Source: Rikenellaceae bacterium (lineage in GTDB: Bacteria; Bacteroidota; Bacteroidia; Bacteroidales; Rikenellaceae). Taken from it: a stretch of DNA of 64,000 bases. The DNA lies in assembly GCA_015060165.1 (NCBI GenBank), contig SUZC01000005.1:1-64000 (forward strand), written 5' to 3'. A program made the position numbers and the translations under genes. This document shows positions 42,979 through 53,157 of this stretch, in pieces. Each line of letters opens with the position of its first letter. The stretch's first letter is position 1. The notes under the pieces are model-generated. The model was given only the letters and a program-made list of their open reading frames with translations, was not told the origin of the DNA and ran no database searches.

Positions 42979-44211
42979 ATGAAAATAGCAGTAGCAGGAA
43001 CTGGATATGTGGGGCTTTCGATAGCTACACTTTTGGCGCAGCACAATGAGGTTGTTGCTGTAGATGTAATTCCAGAGAAGGTGGCTGCTATAAATGCAAG
43101 AAAATCGCCAATCAGAGATGAGTATATTGAGCGCTTTTTTGCAGAGAAGAGTTTAAACCTAAAGGCAACTCTAGATGCTAATGAGGCTTATTCGGATGCT
43201 GATTATGTAGTCGTTGCAGTACCTACAAATTATGATAGTCAGAAGAATTTTTTTGACACATCGTTGGTAGAACAAGTGCTAAATAAAGTTGTAGATTTAA
43301 ATTCGAAAGCTGTTATTGTAATCAAATCGACAGTTCCTGTGGGATATACAAAAAATATTAGTAAACAATATACGCAGAATATAATCCTCTTTTCTCCAGA
43401 GTTCTTGCGGGAGAGTAAGGCTCTTTATGATAATCTGTATCCCAGCAGAATAATCGTCGGACACTGTAAAAGCAATGATGATGTAATAAGTGCGGCTACA
43501 AAATTTGCACAGTTGCTCAAGTTGGGGGCATTAAAAAAGGATATTGAAGTCCTTCTTATGGGTACGACAGAGGCTGAAGCAGTTAAATTGTTCTCAAATA
43601 CATATTTGGCATTGCGTATTAGCTACTTTAATGAGTTAGATACATACGCAGCATCCAAAGGACTTGATACCAAAAGTATCATCGAAGGTGTAGGTCTTGA
43701 TCCAAGAATTGGTACGCATTATAACAATCCGTCGTTTGGCTATGGTGGTTACTGTTTGCCGAAGGATACTAAGCAGTTGCTTGCGAATTATGAGGATGTG
43801 CCTCAGAATATGATGTCGGCTATTGTCGAAAGTAATCGTACGAGAAAGGATTTCATTGCAGACCAGGTATTGGCAAAAGCTGGGTACTATACGGGGTCAA
43901 GCTCATGGAATGAAACTGCAGAGAAGGAGTGCGTTATTGGAGTATATCGCCTGACAATGAAGTCAAACTCTGATAATTTCCGCCAGAGTGCTATACAGGG
44001 CATCATGAAGCGTATTAAGGCTAAAGGAGCTACTGTGATTATTTATGAGCCAACATTGCAAGATGGCGAAACATTCTTCGGTAGTAAGGTGGTAAACGAT
44101 CTGCAATTGTTCAAACAGCAGAGTCAAGCAATTATTGCAAATAGATATGATACATCACTCGATGATGTGAAAGAGAAGGTTTATACACGCGACATTTTCC
44201 AAAGAGACTAA
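42979..44211 (+). CDS. ugd: UDP-glucose/nucleotide-sugar 6-dehydrogenase
   Basis: The 410-residue protein has the NAD-binding start [20 protein letters not shown], the central helix with [21 protein letters not shown] and the active-site cysteine C259 in [13 protein letters not shown]. It is the UDP-glucose dehydrogenase family, which makes UDP-glucuronate by two NAD-linked oxidations; UDP-ManNAc dehydrogenases are a related alternative. Its C-terminal domain reads [21 protein letters not shown]. It lies 13 bp after the dehydratase gene and 14 bp before rmlA, so it is in the capsule operon. Confidence 0.9.
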   Translation: MKIAVAGTGYVGLSIATLLAQHNEVVAVDVIPEKVAAINARKSPIRDEYIERFFAEKSLNLKATLDANEAYSDADYVVVAVPTNYDSQKNFFDTSLVEQVLNKVVDLNSKAVIVIKSTVPVGYTKNISKQYTQNIILFSPEFLRESKALYDNLYPSRIIVGHCKSNDDVISAATKFAQLLKLGALKKDIEVLLMGTTEAEAVKLFSNTYLALRISYFNELDTYAASKGLDTKSIIEGVGLDPRIGTHYNNPSFGYGGYCLPKDTKQLLANYEDVPQNMMSAIVESNRTRKDFIADQVLAKAGYYTGSSSWNETAEKECVIGVYRLTMKSNSDNFRQSAIQGIMKRIKAKGATVIIYEPTLQDGETFFGSKVVNDLQLFKQQSQAIIANRYDTSLDDVKEKVYTRDIFQRD

Positions 44212-44225
44212 ATATTTCTCAACAT

Positions 44226-45131
44226 ATGAAAGGAATCGTGCTTGCCGGTGGTAGTGGTACACGTTTGTATCCTATTACAAAAGGAATTTCAAAGCAGTTA
44301 ATGCCAATATATGATAAGCCGATGGTTTATTACCCCATTTCGGTTCTGATGTTGGCTGGTATTCGCGATATCCTGATTATTTCTACCCCACAGGATTTAC
44401 CAGGTTTTAGACGCCTGCTTGGTGATGGTTCGGATTATGGAGTAAAGTTCGAATATGCAGAGCAACCTTCACCCGATGGTTTGGCGCAGGCTTTTATCAT
44501 TGGTGCAGATTTTATAGGTGACGATAGTGCTTGTTTGGTATTGGGAGATAATATTTTCCACGGAGCGGGCCTTTCGAAGATGTTACGTGATGCTGTTCGT
44601 ACTGCAGAAGAGGAGAATCGAGCTACCGTATTCGGTTATTGGGTAGATGATCCTGAGCGTTATGGTGTCGCAGAATTCGATGATGATGGTAACTGTCTTT
44701 CTATAGAGGAGAAGCCAGTGAGTCCAAAATCAAATTATGCTGTCGTGGGATTATATTTCTACCCCAATAAAGTGGTAGAAATCGCGAAAAATATTAAACC
44801 ATCAGCTCGCGGTGAGTTGGAGATTACTTCGGTAAACCAAGAGTTCCTCAAAGATGGTGAGTTGAAAGTTCAAACCCTTGAGCGTGGTTTTGCTTGGCTT
44901 GATACAGGTACACACGACTCTTTGGCTGAAGCCTCAATTTTTGTAGAGGTTATGGAGAAACGTCAGGGTTTGAAGATAGCTTGTCTTGAGGGTATTGCAT
45001 ACCGTAATGGCTGGATAAGCGAGGAGAAGATGATTGAGTTAGCTCAGCCAATGCTCAAGAATCAATATGGTCAATACCTTTTGAAGGTGGTTGATGAGCT
45101 TAAACGTAAAAGAAAGCGAAACGCTCAATGA
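44226..45131 (+). CDS. rfbA: Glucose-1-phosphate thymidylyltransferase
   Basis: The 301-residue protein has the nucleotidyltransferase signature [20 protein letters not shown], then [18 protein letters not shown] and [10 protein letters not shown], all typical of RmlA. It makes dTDP-glucose from dTTP and glucose-1-phosphate, the first step to dTDP-L-rhamnose. The stop overlaps the rmlC start (ATGA at 45128-45131), which supports translational coupling. Confidence 0.96.
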   Translation: MKGIVLAGGSGTRLYPITKGISKQLMPIYDKPMVYYPISVLMLAGIRDILIISTPQDLPGFRRLLGDGSDYGVKFEYAEQPSPDGLAQAFIIGADFIGDDSACLVLGDNIFHGAGLSKMLRDAVRTAEEENRATVFGYWVDDPERYGVAEFDDDGNCLSIEEKPVSPKSNYAVVGLYFYPNKVVEIAKNIKPSARGELEITSVNQEFLKDGELKVQTLERGFAWLDTGTHDSLAEASIFVEVMEKRQGLKIACLEGIAYRNGWISEEKMIELAQPMLKNQYGQYLLKVVDELKRKRKRNAQ

Positions 45132-45703
45132 AAGTAATCAAAACAGCTATAGAAGATGTTGTGATCATCGAGCCAGATGTGTTTGGTGATTCGAGAGGAT
45201 ATTTCTTTGAGAGTTATTCGCAGAAGAAGTTCGACGAGCAGGTGCGTCCTGTAAGATTTGTGCAGGATAATGAGAGCAAGTCGAAGTATGGTGTTTTGCG
45301 AGGTCTTCACTTTCAGAAGGGCAAGGATGCTCAGTCGAAGCTCGTGAGAGTAGTCAAAGGACGGGTACTCGATGTGGCAGTTGATATCCGCAAGGGCTCG
45401 CCTACATTCGGAAAGTATGTGGCCGTGGAGCTTACTGAGGATAATCACCGTCAGTTGTTTGTGCCACGAGGCTTTGCACACGGTTTTTCGGTGCTTAGCG
45501 AGGAGGTTATATTCCAATATAAGTGCGACAACTTGTATGCCCCCGAGTCGGAGGGTGCAATAGCTTGGAATGATCCCGATATTGGAATTGATTGGCAACT
45601 TCCAACCGAGGATGTATTGCTCTCGGCAAAAGATTCAGCACACCCAATGCTGAAAGACGCAACGGATTTGTTTGACTATAATGTAGACTACTATGCAGAG
45701 TAA
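45128..45703 (+). CDS. rfbC: dTDP-4-dehydrorhamnose 3,5-epimerase
   Basis: The 191-residue cupin-fold enzyme has [18 protein letters not shown] with the catalytic base H61, the Asp of [13 protein letters not shown], and [15 protein letters not shown]. These are RmlC family hallmarks. It epimerises C3 and C5 of dTDP-4-keto-6-deoxyglucose. It overlaps the end of rmlA by 4 bp and the start of rmlD by 11 bp. Confidence 0.95.
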   Translation: MKVIKTAIEDVVIIEPDVFGDSRGYFFESYSQKKFDEQVRPVRFVQDNESKSKYGVLRGLHFQKGKDAQSKLVRVVKGRVLDVAVDIRKGSPTFGKYVAVELTEDNHRQLFVPRGFAHGFSVLSEEVIFQYKCDNLYAPESEGAIAWNDPDIGIDWQLPTEDVLLSAKDSAHPMLKDATDLFDYNVDYYAE

Positions 45704-46574
45704 GCGAATCCTTGTAACAGGAGCCAACGGACAGTTGGGCTCGGAGATGCGTAAGTTGGGTTCAGTGTCTCCTAATGAGTATATTTTTACCGATGTTCAG
45801 GAGCTTGATATCACCAACAAAGATGCGGTGATGAGCTTTGTGGAACAGAATGGAGTAAATATTATTGTGAACTGCGCGGCCTATACCAATGTTGATAAGG
45901 CCGAGGATGATGAGGCTACAGCAGAGCTTATCAACGCCACCGCAGTTGGAAACCTCGCCGAGGCGGCAAAGGCCGTTGATGGCACTCTCTTTCACGTTTC
46001 GACAGATTATGTCTTTGGCGCAGACGGTAACACCCCTCGCTCGGAGGATATGCCTACAAACCCATTGGGCGTGTATGGTCGCACCAAGCTGAGCGGCGAG
46101 CAGGCAATCCAAGAGGTGGGAGCTAAGGCTATCATAATCCGTACGGCGTGGCTCTACTCGGAGTTTGGCAACAACTTCCTCAAGACAATGCTTCGCCTTA
46201 CAGCCGAGAAGGAGAGCCTCAATGTGGTCTTCGATCAAGTGGGTACACCAACTTATGCAGGCGATTTGGCGCTGGTTATCTTCTCGATTATCGAGGGAAA
46301 CCTTTACGCAGGCAACGAGGGCGTTTACCACTTCTCTAATGAGGGTGTATGCTCGTGGTACGATTTCGCTAACGAGATAGCAATCGCTGCTGGTAATATT
46401 AATTGCAATATCCAGCCATGCCACTCGTCGGAGTTCCCATCAAAGGTTACACGTCCGCCATATTCGGTGCTTGACAAGAGTAAAATCAAGCAGACCTTTG
46501 GCGTCGATATCCCTCATTGGAGAGATTCGATGCTCTACTGCTTGGAGCGCCTCGGGGCCTTGAAACAAGAGTAG
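45693..46574 (+). CDS. rfbD: dTDP-4-dehydrorhamnose reductase
   Basis: The 293-residue SDR has the Rossmann motif TGANGQLGSEM, the strand-loop DYVFGADG and the catalytic Y128-G-R-T-K132. It reduces the keto intermediate to dTDP-L-rhamnose. A second RmlD-like reductase family occurs later in the locus at 51961 and 57236, but these two differ in motif and belong to the FucNAc-type module. It overlaps the rmlC end by 11 bp. Confidence 0.95.
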   Translation: MQSKRILVTGANGQLGSEMRKLGSVSPNEYIFTDVQELDITNKDAVMSFVEQNGVNIIVNCAAYTNVDKAEDDEATAELINATAVGNLAEAAKAVDGTLFHVSTDYVFGADGNTPRSEDMPTNPLGVYGRTKLSGEQAIQEVGAKAIIIRTAWLYSEFGNNFLKTMLRLTAEKESLNVVFDQVGTPTYAGDLALVIFSIIEGNLYAGNEGVYHFSNEGVCSWYDFANEIAIAAGNINCNIQPCHSSEFPSKVTRPPYSVLDKSKIKQTFGVDIPHWRDSMLYCLERLGALKQE

Positions 46575-46633
46575 CGGAGGCTCGGCGGCAAAACATTCAC
46601 AACTTTTTATTTACTTACAAAGAACATACCACA

Positions 46634-47764
46634 ATGAAAAATATATTAATCACAGGCGGTGCAGGTTTTATCGGTAGCCACGTTGTACGCCTTTTTGTAA
46701 ACAAATATCCTGAGTATAATATCATCAACCTCGATAAGCTCACCTATGCTGGCAACCTTGCTAACTTGAAGGATATTGAGGATAAGCCTAACTACACATT
46801 TGTTAAGGCTGATATTTGTGATTTCGATAAGATAATGGAGCTTTTCCAGCAGTATGATATCGATGGCGTTATCCATCTTGCTGCCGAGAGTCACGTAGAC
46901 CGCTCAATTAAGGATCCGTTTACTTTCGCAAGAACCAACGTGATGGGTACACTCTCGCTCCTTCAGGCTGCGAAACTTCACTGGGAGTCAAAACCCGAGA
47001 AGTGGGAGGGTAAGCGATTCTACCATATCTCGACCGACGAGGTTTACGGCGCATTGGAGCTCACTCATCCCGAGGGTATCGAGCCTCCGTTTACAACAAC
47101 AGCATCAAGCGGTGAGCACCATTTGGCCTATGGAGAGGATTTTTTCTATGAGACAACGAAGTATAACCCTCACTCGCCATACTCAGCATCTAAGGCGTCG
47201 AGCGACCACTTCGTGAGAGCCTACCACGATACCTACGGTATGCCTACAATCGTTACCAACTGCTCGAATAACTATGGCCCTTATCAGTTTCCTGAGAAGT
47301 TGATACCTTTATTTATAAATAATATACGTCAGCGCAAGCCGCTGCCGGTGTACGGTAAGGGTGAGAATGTTCGTGACTGGTTGTATGTTGTTGACCACGC
47401 ACGAGCTATCGATGTGATTTTCCACAAGGGTAAGATTAACGATACATATAACATCGGTGGCTTCAACGAGTGGAAGAATATCGATTTGATAAAGGTTGTT
47501 ATTAAGACTGTTGACCGTCTGCTCGGCAATCCAGAGGGCCACTCGCTTGAGTTGATTACCTATGTTACCGACCGCGCCGGCCACGATCTGCGCTACGCTA
47601 TCGACTCAACAAAGTTGCAAAAAGAACTCGGCTGGGAACCTTCGCTCCAGTTCGAGGAGGGTATCGAAAAAACAGTCCGTTGGTACCTCGACAACCAGAA
47701 GTGGATGGACAACATCACCTCTGGCGAGTATGAGAAGTATTATCAGGAGATGTATAAAGAGTAA
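46634..47764 (+). CDS. rfbB: dTDP-glucose 4,6-dehydratase
   Basis: The ATG at 46634 gives 376 residues; an earlier in-frame start runs through the rmlD end and is rejected. The extended SDR has the motif TGGAGFIGSH, the active-site T134-D135-E136 in HISTDEVYGA, and Y183-S-A-S-K187. RmlB converts dTDP-glucose to the 4-keto-6-deoxy intermediate. With rmlA, rmlC and rmlD it completes the dTDP-L-rhamnose route in the order A-C-D-B. A 230-bp gap with a long palindrome follows. Confidence 0.95.
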   Translation: MKNILITGGAGFIGSHVVRLFVNKYPEYNIINLDKLTYAGNLANLKDIEDKPNYTFVKADICDFDKIMELFQQYDIDGVIHLAAESHVDRSIKDPFTFARTNVMGTLSLLQAAKLHWESKPEKWEGKRFYHISTDEVYGALELTHPEGIEPPFTTTASSGEHHLAYGEDFFYETTKYNPHSPYSASKASSDHFVRAYHDTYGMPTIVTNCSNNYGPYQFPEKLIPLFINNIRQRKPLPVYGKGENVRDWLYVVDHARAIDVIFHKGKINDTYNIGGFNEWKNIDLIKVVIKTVDRLLGNPEGHSLELITYVTDRAGHDLRYAIDSTKLQKELGWEPSLQFEEGIEKTVRWYLDNQKWMDNITSGEYEKYYQEMYKE

Positions 47765-47934
47765 TTCAATATTTTACTATGCATTTATCTGAGAATCTTG
47801 AGAAAATGAATTTTATGACGTGTTGATTTTAGGTAATAGTAATACGCATTAAATTTTAGCTTAACGTATAGTCTGCTTGACGAGTATTATTAATGGATAT
47901 AAATAATATAACTTAATAGGGCTATTTTAATGCT

Positions 47935-47970
47935 ATCATTACAAAATACATATATGTATTTTGTAATGAT
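47935..47970. repeat. 36-bp perfect palindrome between rmlB and wzy
   Basis: The arm ATCATTACAAAATACATA (47935-47952) is followed directly by its exact reverse complement (47953-47970), with no spacer and a T-rich sequence just beyond. It could act as a terminator-like or RNA-processing hairpin between the rhamnose genes and the polymerase gene. Confidence 0.7.
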
Positions 47971-47994
47971 TTTAAACTTTTTACATGTTATACT

Positions 47995-49095
47995 ATGTAT
48001 TTAGTTACAATTACATCTATAATTGCAGTATTCCTTACTTTTTTGTCAAAATTTAAGGGTTTGACAAAATTATATAAGATAGCTTTTACATTAGTTACAG
48101 TAGTTGCTTGTTTGCACTATAATTATGGAACAGATTATCCTACTTATTTTGAAATATTTTTAAAAGTATACCGATCATATGATATATCTACTTTGAGTTA
48201 TGCATCTGATTTAAGTATAGAACCAGGATGGGCTTTTATAAACTATATTTTTTCTTTTTTTGGTGTCCCGTTTGGTTTTTTTTTAATGGTTATAGTCTTA
48301 AATATTATTCAAAATATTATATACTATAAATTAATAAAGAAGTATGTAGATCCTCGATATCGATGGTTTTCAATGGTTATATATTTGTTTTCATCTACTT
48401 TGTATATATTAAATTTTAGCATGATGAGACAAGGGTTTGCTGTGACCCTAATAATATTGGCTGTTATGTGTTTGTGCAAGAAGAAATATTGGATAAGTAT
48501 ATTGCTAAATCTCGTTGCAGCAATGATACATACTTCATCTTTGATTTTTTTCCCATTTTTGTGTATAAGATTATTAAAATTATGTAATACGAAATTTATA
48601 CTTTCCTTATTTTGGGCTATGTTTATTATATTCATATTAATAAGCCCTATTGTAGCATCAGTTTTGTCATATTTTATGTCGTTGCCATTTTTTATGGGTT
48701 ATTCGGGATATATGAACTATGGTACTACCAGTTTGGGAATGGGATTTGTGCTGCAATCAATACCATACGTAATAATAACATATATACTAGTAAATAAAAG
48801 AAAATTTATTTCATACGACATGGTGTTAATGGCAATGTTAATGTTTGTAGCCTTTGTTATGACTCCATTCGTGCTAAATATTACATTGCTTGGGCGTATC
48901 TTTTATTATTTTACAGTTTTTTCTGTTGTCGTGATTCCTAATATTTATTTTAAATATAATTTAGGAATTGTAAAATACCTTATTACATTTATATATTTAT
49001 TCATGTTAGTTTTTGATTATATGGATTTTTTCAATCCTTATCATTGGTCGTATGATGGGTATCAAACGTATCATACAATTTTTGAAGTTCTTTAA
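47995..49095 (+). CDS. wzy: Capsule/O-antigen polymerase (Wzy, EpsG type)
   Basis: The 366-residue protein is almost wholly membrane segments (about ten to twelve), with a central periplasmic stretch containing DYPTYFEIFLKVYRSYD and SIEPGWAFINYIFSFFG. That fits the EpsG/Wzy polymerases, which link repeat units at the periplasmic face. There is no active-site motif to confirm specificity. The gene is markedly A/T-rich compared with the rml genes. It follows the 36-bp palindrome and precedes a glycosyltransferase. Confidence 0.8.
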   Translation: MYLVTITSIIAVFLTFLSKFKGLTKLYKIAFTLVTVVACLHYNYGTDYPTYFEIFLKVYRSYDISTLSYASDLSIEPGWAFINYIFSFFGVPFGFFLMVIVLNIIQNIIYYKLIKKYVDPRYRWFSMVIYLFSSTLYILNFSMMRQGFAVTLIILAVMCLCKKKYWISILLNLVAAMIHTSSLIFFPFLCIRLLKLCNTKFILSLFWAMFIIFILISPIVASVLSYFMSLPFFMGYSGYMNYGTTSLGMGFVLQSIPYVIITYILVNKRKFISYDMVLMAMLMFVAFVMTPFVLNITLLGRIFYYFTVFSVVVIPNIYFKYNLGIVKYLITFIYLFMLVFDYMDFFNPYHWSYDGYQTYHTIFEVL

Positions 49096-49207
49096 TTGTT
49101 ACATAGTAGAAATGTATTGCTTGAAATTAATAAGTGTATATATAGATTTTAAAATGAAATATAATATCAGTTATACAATCCTTATATTCTAAACCTGTAT
49201 AAGTCTT

Positions 49208-50392
49208 ATGAAATCCATAATGTTTATGTATCATGCTTCCAATATTGGAGGTGGAACATATTGCTTGTTGAATATTTTAAAAGAAATAGATAGGGAAAAA
49301 TATAATCCCATAGTTTTATTGAGATCGTATGGAGATTTGGTTGAGGAAATAAAAAAACTAGGCATTTCGGTTTATTATATGCCTTCAATGACGCTAGTGC
49401 CGTATAACAAGTCTTTGTGGACGAGAGGAACAGTGAGAGCGTATTTAAATATCAAATTATCAATAAATGATTTTAAAAATATTATTAGTTCATTAAATAT
49501 TGATGCCGTTTATTTGAATACAATGATGCTTGCACCCTATTTGAAAGCTGCAAAAGAAATGGGCGTAAAAACATTTATTCATCTTAGAGAGCATTGGCCA
49601 TTGTCTGAGCATGTGTCTCAACTTAAACGAGTGCAGAGCTATATTACAAAATATGCAGATGAGATACTGGCAATTAACTCCTATAGTGCTTCGATGGTTC
49701 CGTCGCGTTCGGCAACAATAATATATGATTGGATTGATATGTCATCTCGATATGAATATATGCCCTATGAAAAGATTATCGATGGATATAATAATACAAT
49801 GAAAGTATATCTTTTTACAGGTGGCATTCAAGCGATTAAGGGAACTTGTGATATCCTTAACTTGTTTAGAAATAATATTCAAGGAGGAGATAAGCGATTG
49901 TTGATTCTCGGTGTTGATGGCAAGCCCTCAAAAAATGGATTTAAAAATAAATTAAAATATTACTTATCAAAAGTTGGTATTGATTCCTATGAGTATAAAT
50001 TTTGGAGATTAGTTCAGCGCGATGCTCGAGTTGTATGTATGCCGTCAAATTATTCGGTCAAACATATTATGGAGCAATGTTATTGTAATTTGAGTCATTT
50101 TAATATACCCCATGCTAATTTAGCATTGGCAGAAAGCATTATCGTTGGTGCTGTGCCAGTGGCTGCCGCAACTCCAGAATCATTTGAGTACTCAAATAAT
50201 GGAGAATTAGCGGTCTTATATGAAATTAATAATAACAATGATTTGTTGGAAAAATTACAGTACTTAGACGAAAACTATGATGAGATAAAAAATAAAATAA
50301 GATCAAATAGTCGTGTTATTGAAAAAATGTTTGACAAAAATCGTAATGTTTATAAGCTGGCAGAAGTATATGATAGATTGTTAAAATACTAA
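49208..50392 (+). CDS. GT-B fold glycosyltransferase (GT4-like)
   Basis: The 394-residue protein starts with SIMFMYHASNIGGGTYCLLNILKEID, typical of the N-domain of GT4-type enzymes. The C-terminal half has YLFTGGIQAIKGTCDILNLF and an ALAESIIVGAVPVAAATPESFEY segment where the EX7E motif would lie; that motif is only partly kept. It probably transfers a sugar to the lipid-linked repeat unit. The donor is unknown. It is A/T-rich and ends before a 457-bp gap. Confidence 0.78.
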   Translation: MKSIMFMYHASNIGGGTYCLLNILKEIDREKYNPIVLLRSYGDLVEEIKKLGISVYYMPSMTLVPYNKSLWTRGTVRAYLNIKLSINDFKNIISSLNIDAVYLNTMMLAPYLKAAKEMGVKTFIHLREHWPLSEHVSQLKRVQSYITKYADEILAINSYSASMVPSRSATIIYDWIDMSSRYEYMPYEKIIDGYNNTMKVYLFTGGIQAIKGTCDILNLFRNNIQGGDKRLLILGVDGKPSKNGFKNKLKYYLSKVGIDSYEYKFWRLVQRDARVVCMPSNYSVKHIMEQCYCNLSHFNIPHANLALAESIIVGAVPVAAATPESFEYSNNGELAVLYEINNNNDLLEKLQYLDENYDEIKNKIRSNSRVIEKMFDKNRNVYKLAEVYDRLLKY

Positions 50393-50847
50393 ATCATCAT
50401 GATATAAGGACTTAAATAGTTTTTTATTACGTGCAATATTATTTTGTTATGTATTACCAATGCTAATTTTTGGACACTATAACTTAGACTACTTTTAGGA
50501 GGGCATGGACACCGATTTAATTTGTAGTTTATAGTATTTAAATAAATATGAGTATACACTTTTTGCTGTGGTAATCACGGATATGTTGTTTATAATTAGA
50601 GAAACGTCTATTGATTATTAAATTTCTTTTCATGAATATATATACACATATATAGTGGTTAACATCTGTTTTTATGGTTGCCATATTGTATATGACCAGA
50701 TAAAAAGGAGTATAGTTAAATTTATATTATCGAGTGATTGCTGATGATAGTAATTTGATTTGTTAATATGTTTTCGGATTGATGCAATGTGTACATATTT
50801 GAAGGTGAGGACTCTAAATATGATATCTACATAAATAATTAAATAAT
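50393..50847. other. A/T-rich gap of about 455 bp before the first duplicated module
   Basis: I see no gene, RNA or insertion-sequence end here. The only frame of note (94 codons on the minus strand) overlaps the following gene and lacks any family resemblance. It may be the remains of a removed capsule gene. Confidence 0.5.
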
Positions 50848-50849
50848 AT

Positions 50850-51941
50850 ATGAGTATTTTTAAAGACAAAGTCCTTCTTATTACGGGAGGCACAGGAAGT
50901 TTTGGTAACGCTGTATTAAGGCGTTTCCTTGATTCGGATATTAAAGAGATTCGCATTCTTTCACGTGATGAAAAGAAACAAGATGATATGCGACATTTTC
51001 TTCAAGCAAATCGTTCTGATGTTGCCCATAAGGTAAAATTTTATATTGGCAATGTTCGAGAGAAGTCGTCTGTCGACGTTGCAATGCGAGGTGTCGATTA
51101 TGTTTTTGCGGCAGCAGCATTGAAGCAGGTTCCATCTTGTGAATTTTTCCCGATGGAGGCTACGATGACGAATGTAATTGGAACAAATAATGTATTACTT
51201 TCAGCTATTGAGCACGGAGTAAAGAATATTGTGGTTCTTTCTACCGATAAAGCGGCATATCCTATCAACGCAATGGGTATCTCTAAGGCTATGATGGAGA
51301 AGGTGGCTATTGCCCAGGGACGTGCACTTGGTCCTGGTGCAAAGACTACAATCTGTTGTACTCGTTACGGCAACGTAATGGCAAGCCGAGGTTCTGTAAT
51401 TCCTTTGTGGGTAGAGCAGATGATGGAAGGGAAGCCCATTACTATTACCGATCCAAATATGACCCGTTTCATGATGACACTTGACGATGCCGTAGATCTT
51501 GTTATCTATGCATTTACTCATGGTGAAAATGGTGACCTTTTTGTACAGAAAGCTCCTGCTGCTACTCTGGATGTTCTTGCCGAGGCTCTTAAACAAACTT
51601 ATGCTAAAATAGACTCTAAATATGGAGGCACCGAGGTAAAGGTTATTGGTACTCGCCATGGGGAGAAGCTTTATGAGACTCTGGTTACCCGTGAAGAAAT
51701 GGCTAAAGCGATTGATATGGGTGGATACTATCGTATTCCTTGTGACAATCGAGATCTCAACTACGATAAGTTCTTTACAGAGGGAGATCATAAAGTAGAG
51801 CAGGTGGAAGAGTATCATTCTCACAATACACATCGACTCGATGTGGAAGGCATGAAAGGACTTCTTCTTAAACTAAATTTCATTCGTGAAGATCTTGGTC
51901 TTCAACCAAGAGCTAAGGCAAGAGATTATCGTTCAGAGTAA
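50850..51941 (+). CDS. fnlA: UDP-GlcNAc inverting 4,6-dehydratase / 5-epimerase (FnlA/CapE type), copy 1
   Basis: The 363-residue SDR has ITGGTGSFGNAVLRRF (11-26), RDEKKQDDMRHF and the catalytic region S131-T-D-K-A with M142-x-x-x-K146. Met in place of Tyr is the mark of the inverting dehydratase class. The C-terminus (YDKFFTEGDHKVEQVEEYHSHNTHRLD) is that of the CapE/FnlA group. It forms the first step toward UDP-L-FucNAc from UDP-GlcNAc. The downstream reductase follows at once. Its protein sequence is identical to that at 56125-57216. Confidence 0.88.
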   Translation: MSIFKDKVLLITGGTGSFGNAVLRRFLDSDIKEIRILSRDEKKQDDMRHFLQANRSDVAHKVKFYIGNVREKSSVDVAMRGVDYVFAAAALKQVPSCEFFPMEATMTNVIGTNNVLLSAIEHGVKNIVVLSTDKAAYPINAMGISKAMMEKVAIAQGRALGPGAKTTICCTRYGNVMASRGSVIPLWVEQMMEGKPITITDPNMTRFMMTLDDAVDLVIYAFTHGENGDLFVQKAPAATLDVLAEALKQTYAKIDSKYGGTEVKVIGTRHGEKLYETLVTREEMAKAIDMGGYYRIPCDNRDLNYDKFFTEGDHKVEQVEEYHSHNTHRLDVEGMKGLLLKLNFIREDLGLQPRAKARDYRSE

Positions 51942-51960
51942 ATATAAAGGGACTATCAAA

Positions 51961-52821
51961 ATGAAGATACTAGTATTGGGCTGTAATGGAATGGCTGGTC
52001 ACCTTATTTCGCTCTATTTTAAGGAGCAGGGACATGAGGTGGTGGGTTTTGCCCGTCAGCAATCCACTTTATTGGATTCTACTGTTGTCGGTGATGCTTC
52101 AGACTTTCCGCTTATCTGGAAAACAATTGAGGATTGTGGCTTTGATGCGGTTATCAACTGCATTGGCTTGCTTAATCAATTTGCAGAGCAAAACAAAGCT
52201 ATGGCAGTCCTTTTGAATGGATATCTTCCTCATTATTTGACCGAAATTACAAAAAATAGCAAAACTCGCATTATTCATATGTCGACAGATTGTGTATTTG
52301 CTGGTAATGATGGACCTTATTTTGAAGATACATTTCCAAATGGAGCGACCTTTTATGACCGCTCTAAGGCGATGGGGGAAATCAACACTGCCAAGGATCT
52401 GACTTTTCGTAATTCAATAGTTGGACCAGATATTAAACCTTCTGGCATTGGCCTTTTCAATTGGTTTATGAAGCAAGAGGTCGAGGTAAGCGGATATACA
52501 GGTGCAATTTGGACTGGAGTAACTACTTATACTCTAGCCAAGGCTATGGAGCAGGCCTTGAAGGATAACCTTGTTGGTCTTTATAATCTTGTTAACAATG
52601 AGAGCATCAATAAGTACGATCTATTGTGCCTTTTCAATAAGTATTTCCGAGGTGGAAAGTTGAAAATCAATCCTAACGATACACTACAACTTGATAAGAG
52701 TCTCAGAAGTAGGCGAATGGACTTCGGTTTTGTTGTCCCTTCTTACGAACAACAAGTGAAAGAAATGCGAGAGTGGATTGATACACACCCGTCACTTTAT
52801 CCACATTATAAAGTTAAGTAA
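51961..52821 (+). CDS. RmlD-like SDR reductase of the FucNAc-type module, copy 1
   Basis: From the ATG at 51961 the product has 286 residues. It has an N-terminal nucleotide-binding motif LGCNGMAGHLISLYF, HMSTDCVFAG and the catalytic Y132-D-R-S-K136. It has the role of the CapF/WbjC reductase, but without the C-terminal cupin found in classic CapF. The adjacent dehydratase and epimerase point to the same pathway, making UDP-2-acetamido-2,6-dideoxy-L-talose. An earlier in-frame start overlaps the dehydratase and is rejected. Its product is identical to copy 2. Confidence 0.82.
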   Translation: MKILVLGCNGMAGHLISLYFKEQGHEVVGFARQQSTLLDSTVVGDASDFPLIWKTIEDCGFDAVINCIGLLNQFAEQNKAMAVLLNGYLPHYLTEITKNSKTRIIHMSTDCVFAGNDGPYFEDTFPNGATFYDRSKAMGEINTAKDLTFRNSIVGPDIKPSGIGLFNWFMKQEVEVSGYTGAIWTGVTTYTLAKAMEQALKDNLVGLYNLVNNESINKYDLLCLFNKYFRGGKLKINPNDTLQLDKSLRSRRMDFGFVVPSYEQQVKEMREWIDTHPSLYPHYKVK

Positions 52822-52822
52822 T

Positions 52823-52921
52823 ATGAAGAAGTTAAAATTAATGACAATTGTGGGTACTCGCCCTGAAATCATCAAGATCTCTGCTGCTTTTGTGTTTCTT
52901 TGTGTAGTAAACATAATGTAA
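52823..52921 (+). pseudogene. Truncated UDP-GlcNAc 2-epimerase (wecB-like) remnant
   Basis: This frame starts with MKKLKLMTIVGTRPEIIK, identical to the epimerase at 58098. At 52879 it leaves the repeat and ends after 32 codons. The rest of the 374-residue enzyme is missing, so it cannot be active. The junction falls one base into a codon (ATC for ATG). Confidence 0.85.
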
Positions 52922-53157
52922 ATTAATTGTAATATATACTCTATGCCACATGGATTTGATGTATTGAGGGGAGGGAGGTTTAATGTTATTTATGTGCTGT
53001 TTATATGGACATTAGTCCTGATTTGTTACATGAAAATATAGTTTGATTTATATAGGTATATTTATCTAATTTATTTATGCAGTTGTACTATTTATGTATT
53101 GTATGTAATATTTTATATAGATTGATAGTTGAGTTATTATAATTAAATTTAATAAGT

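Larger units (their letters stand above)
50848..52878 (+). repeat. Direct repeat copy 1 (2,031 bp)
   Basis: This stretch matches 56123-58153 at an offset of 5,275. Four synonymous differences occur at 50867, 50879, 50885 and 50891; I saw none in the lines compared after that. It covers both the dehydratase and reductase genes and the first 56 bases of the epimerase gene. Confidence 0.88.

Noticed and set aside
50393..50847. Insertion-sequence remnant
   Set aside because: No transposase-like frame and no terminal inverted repeats were found.
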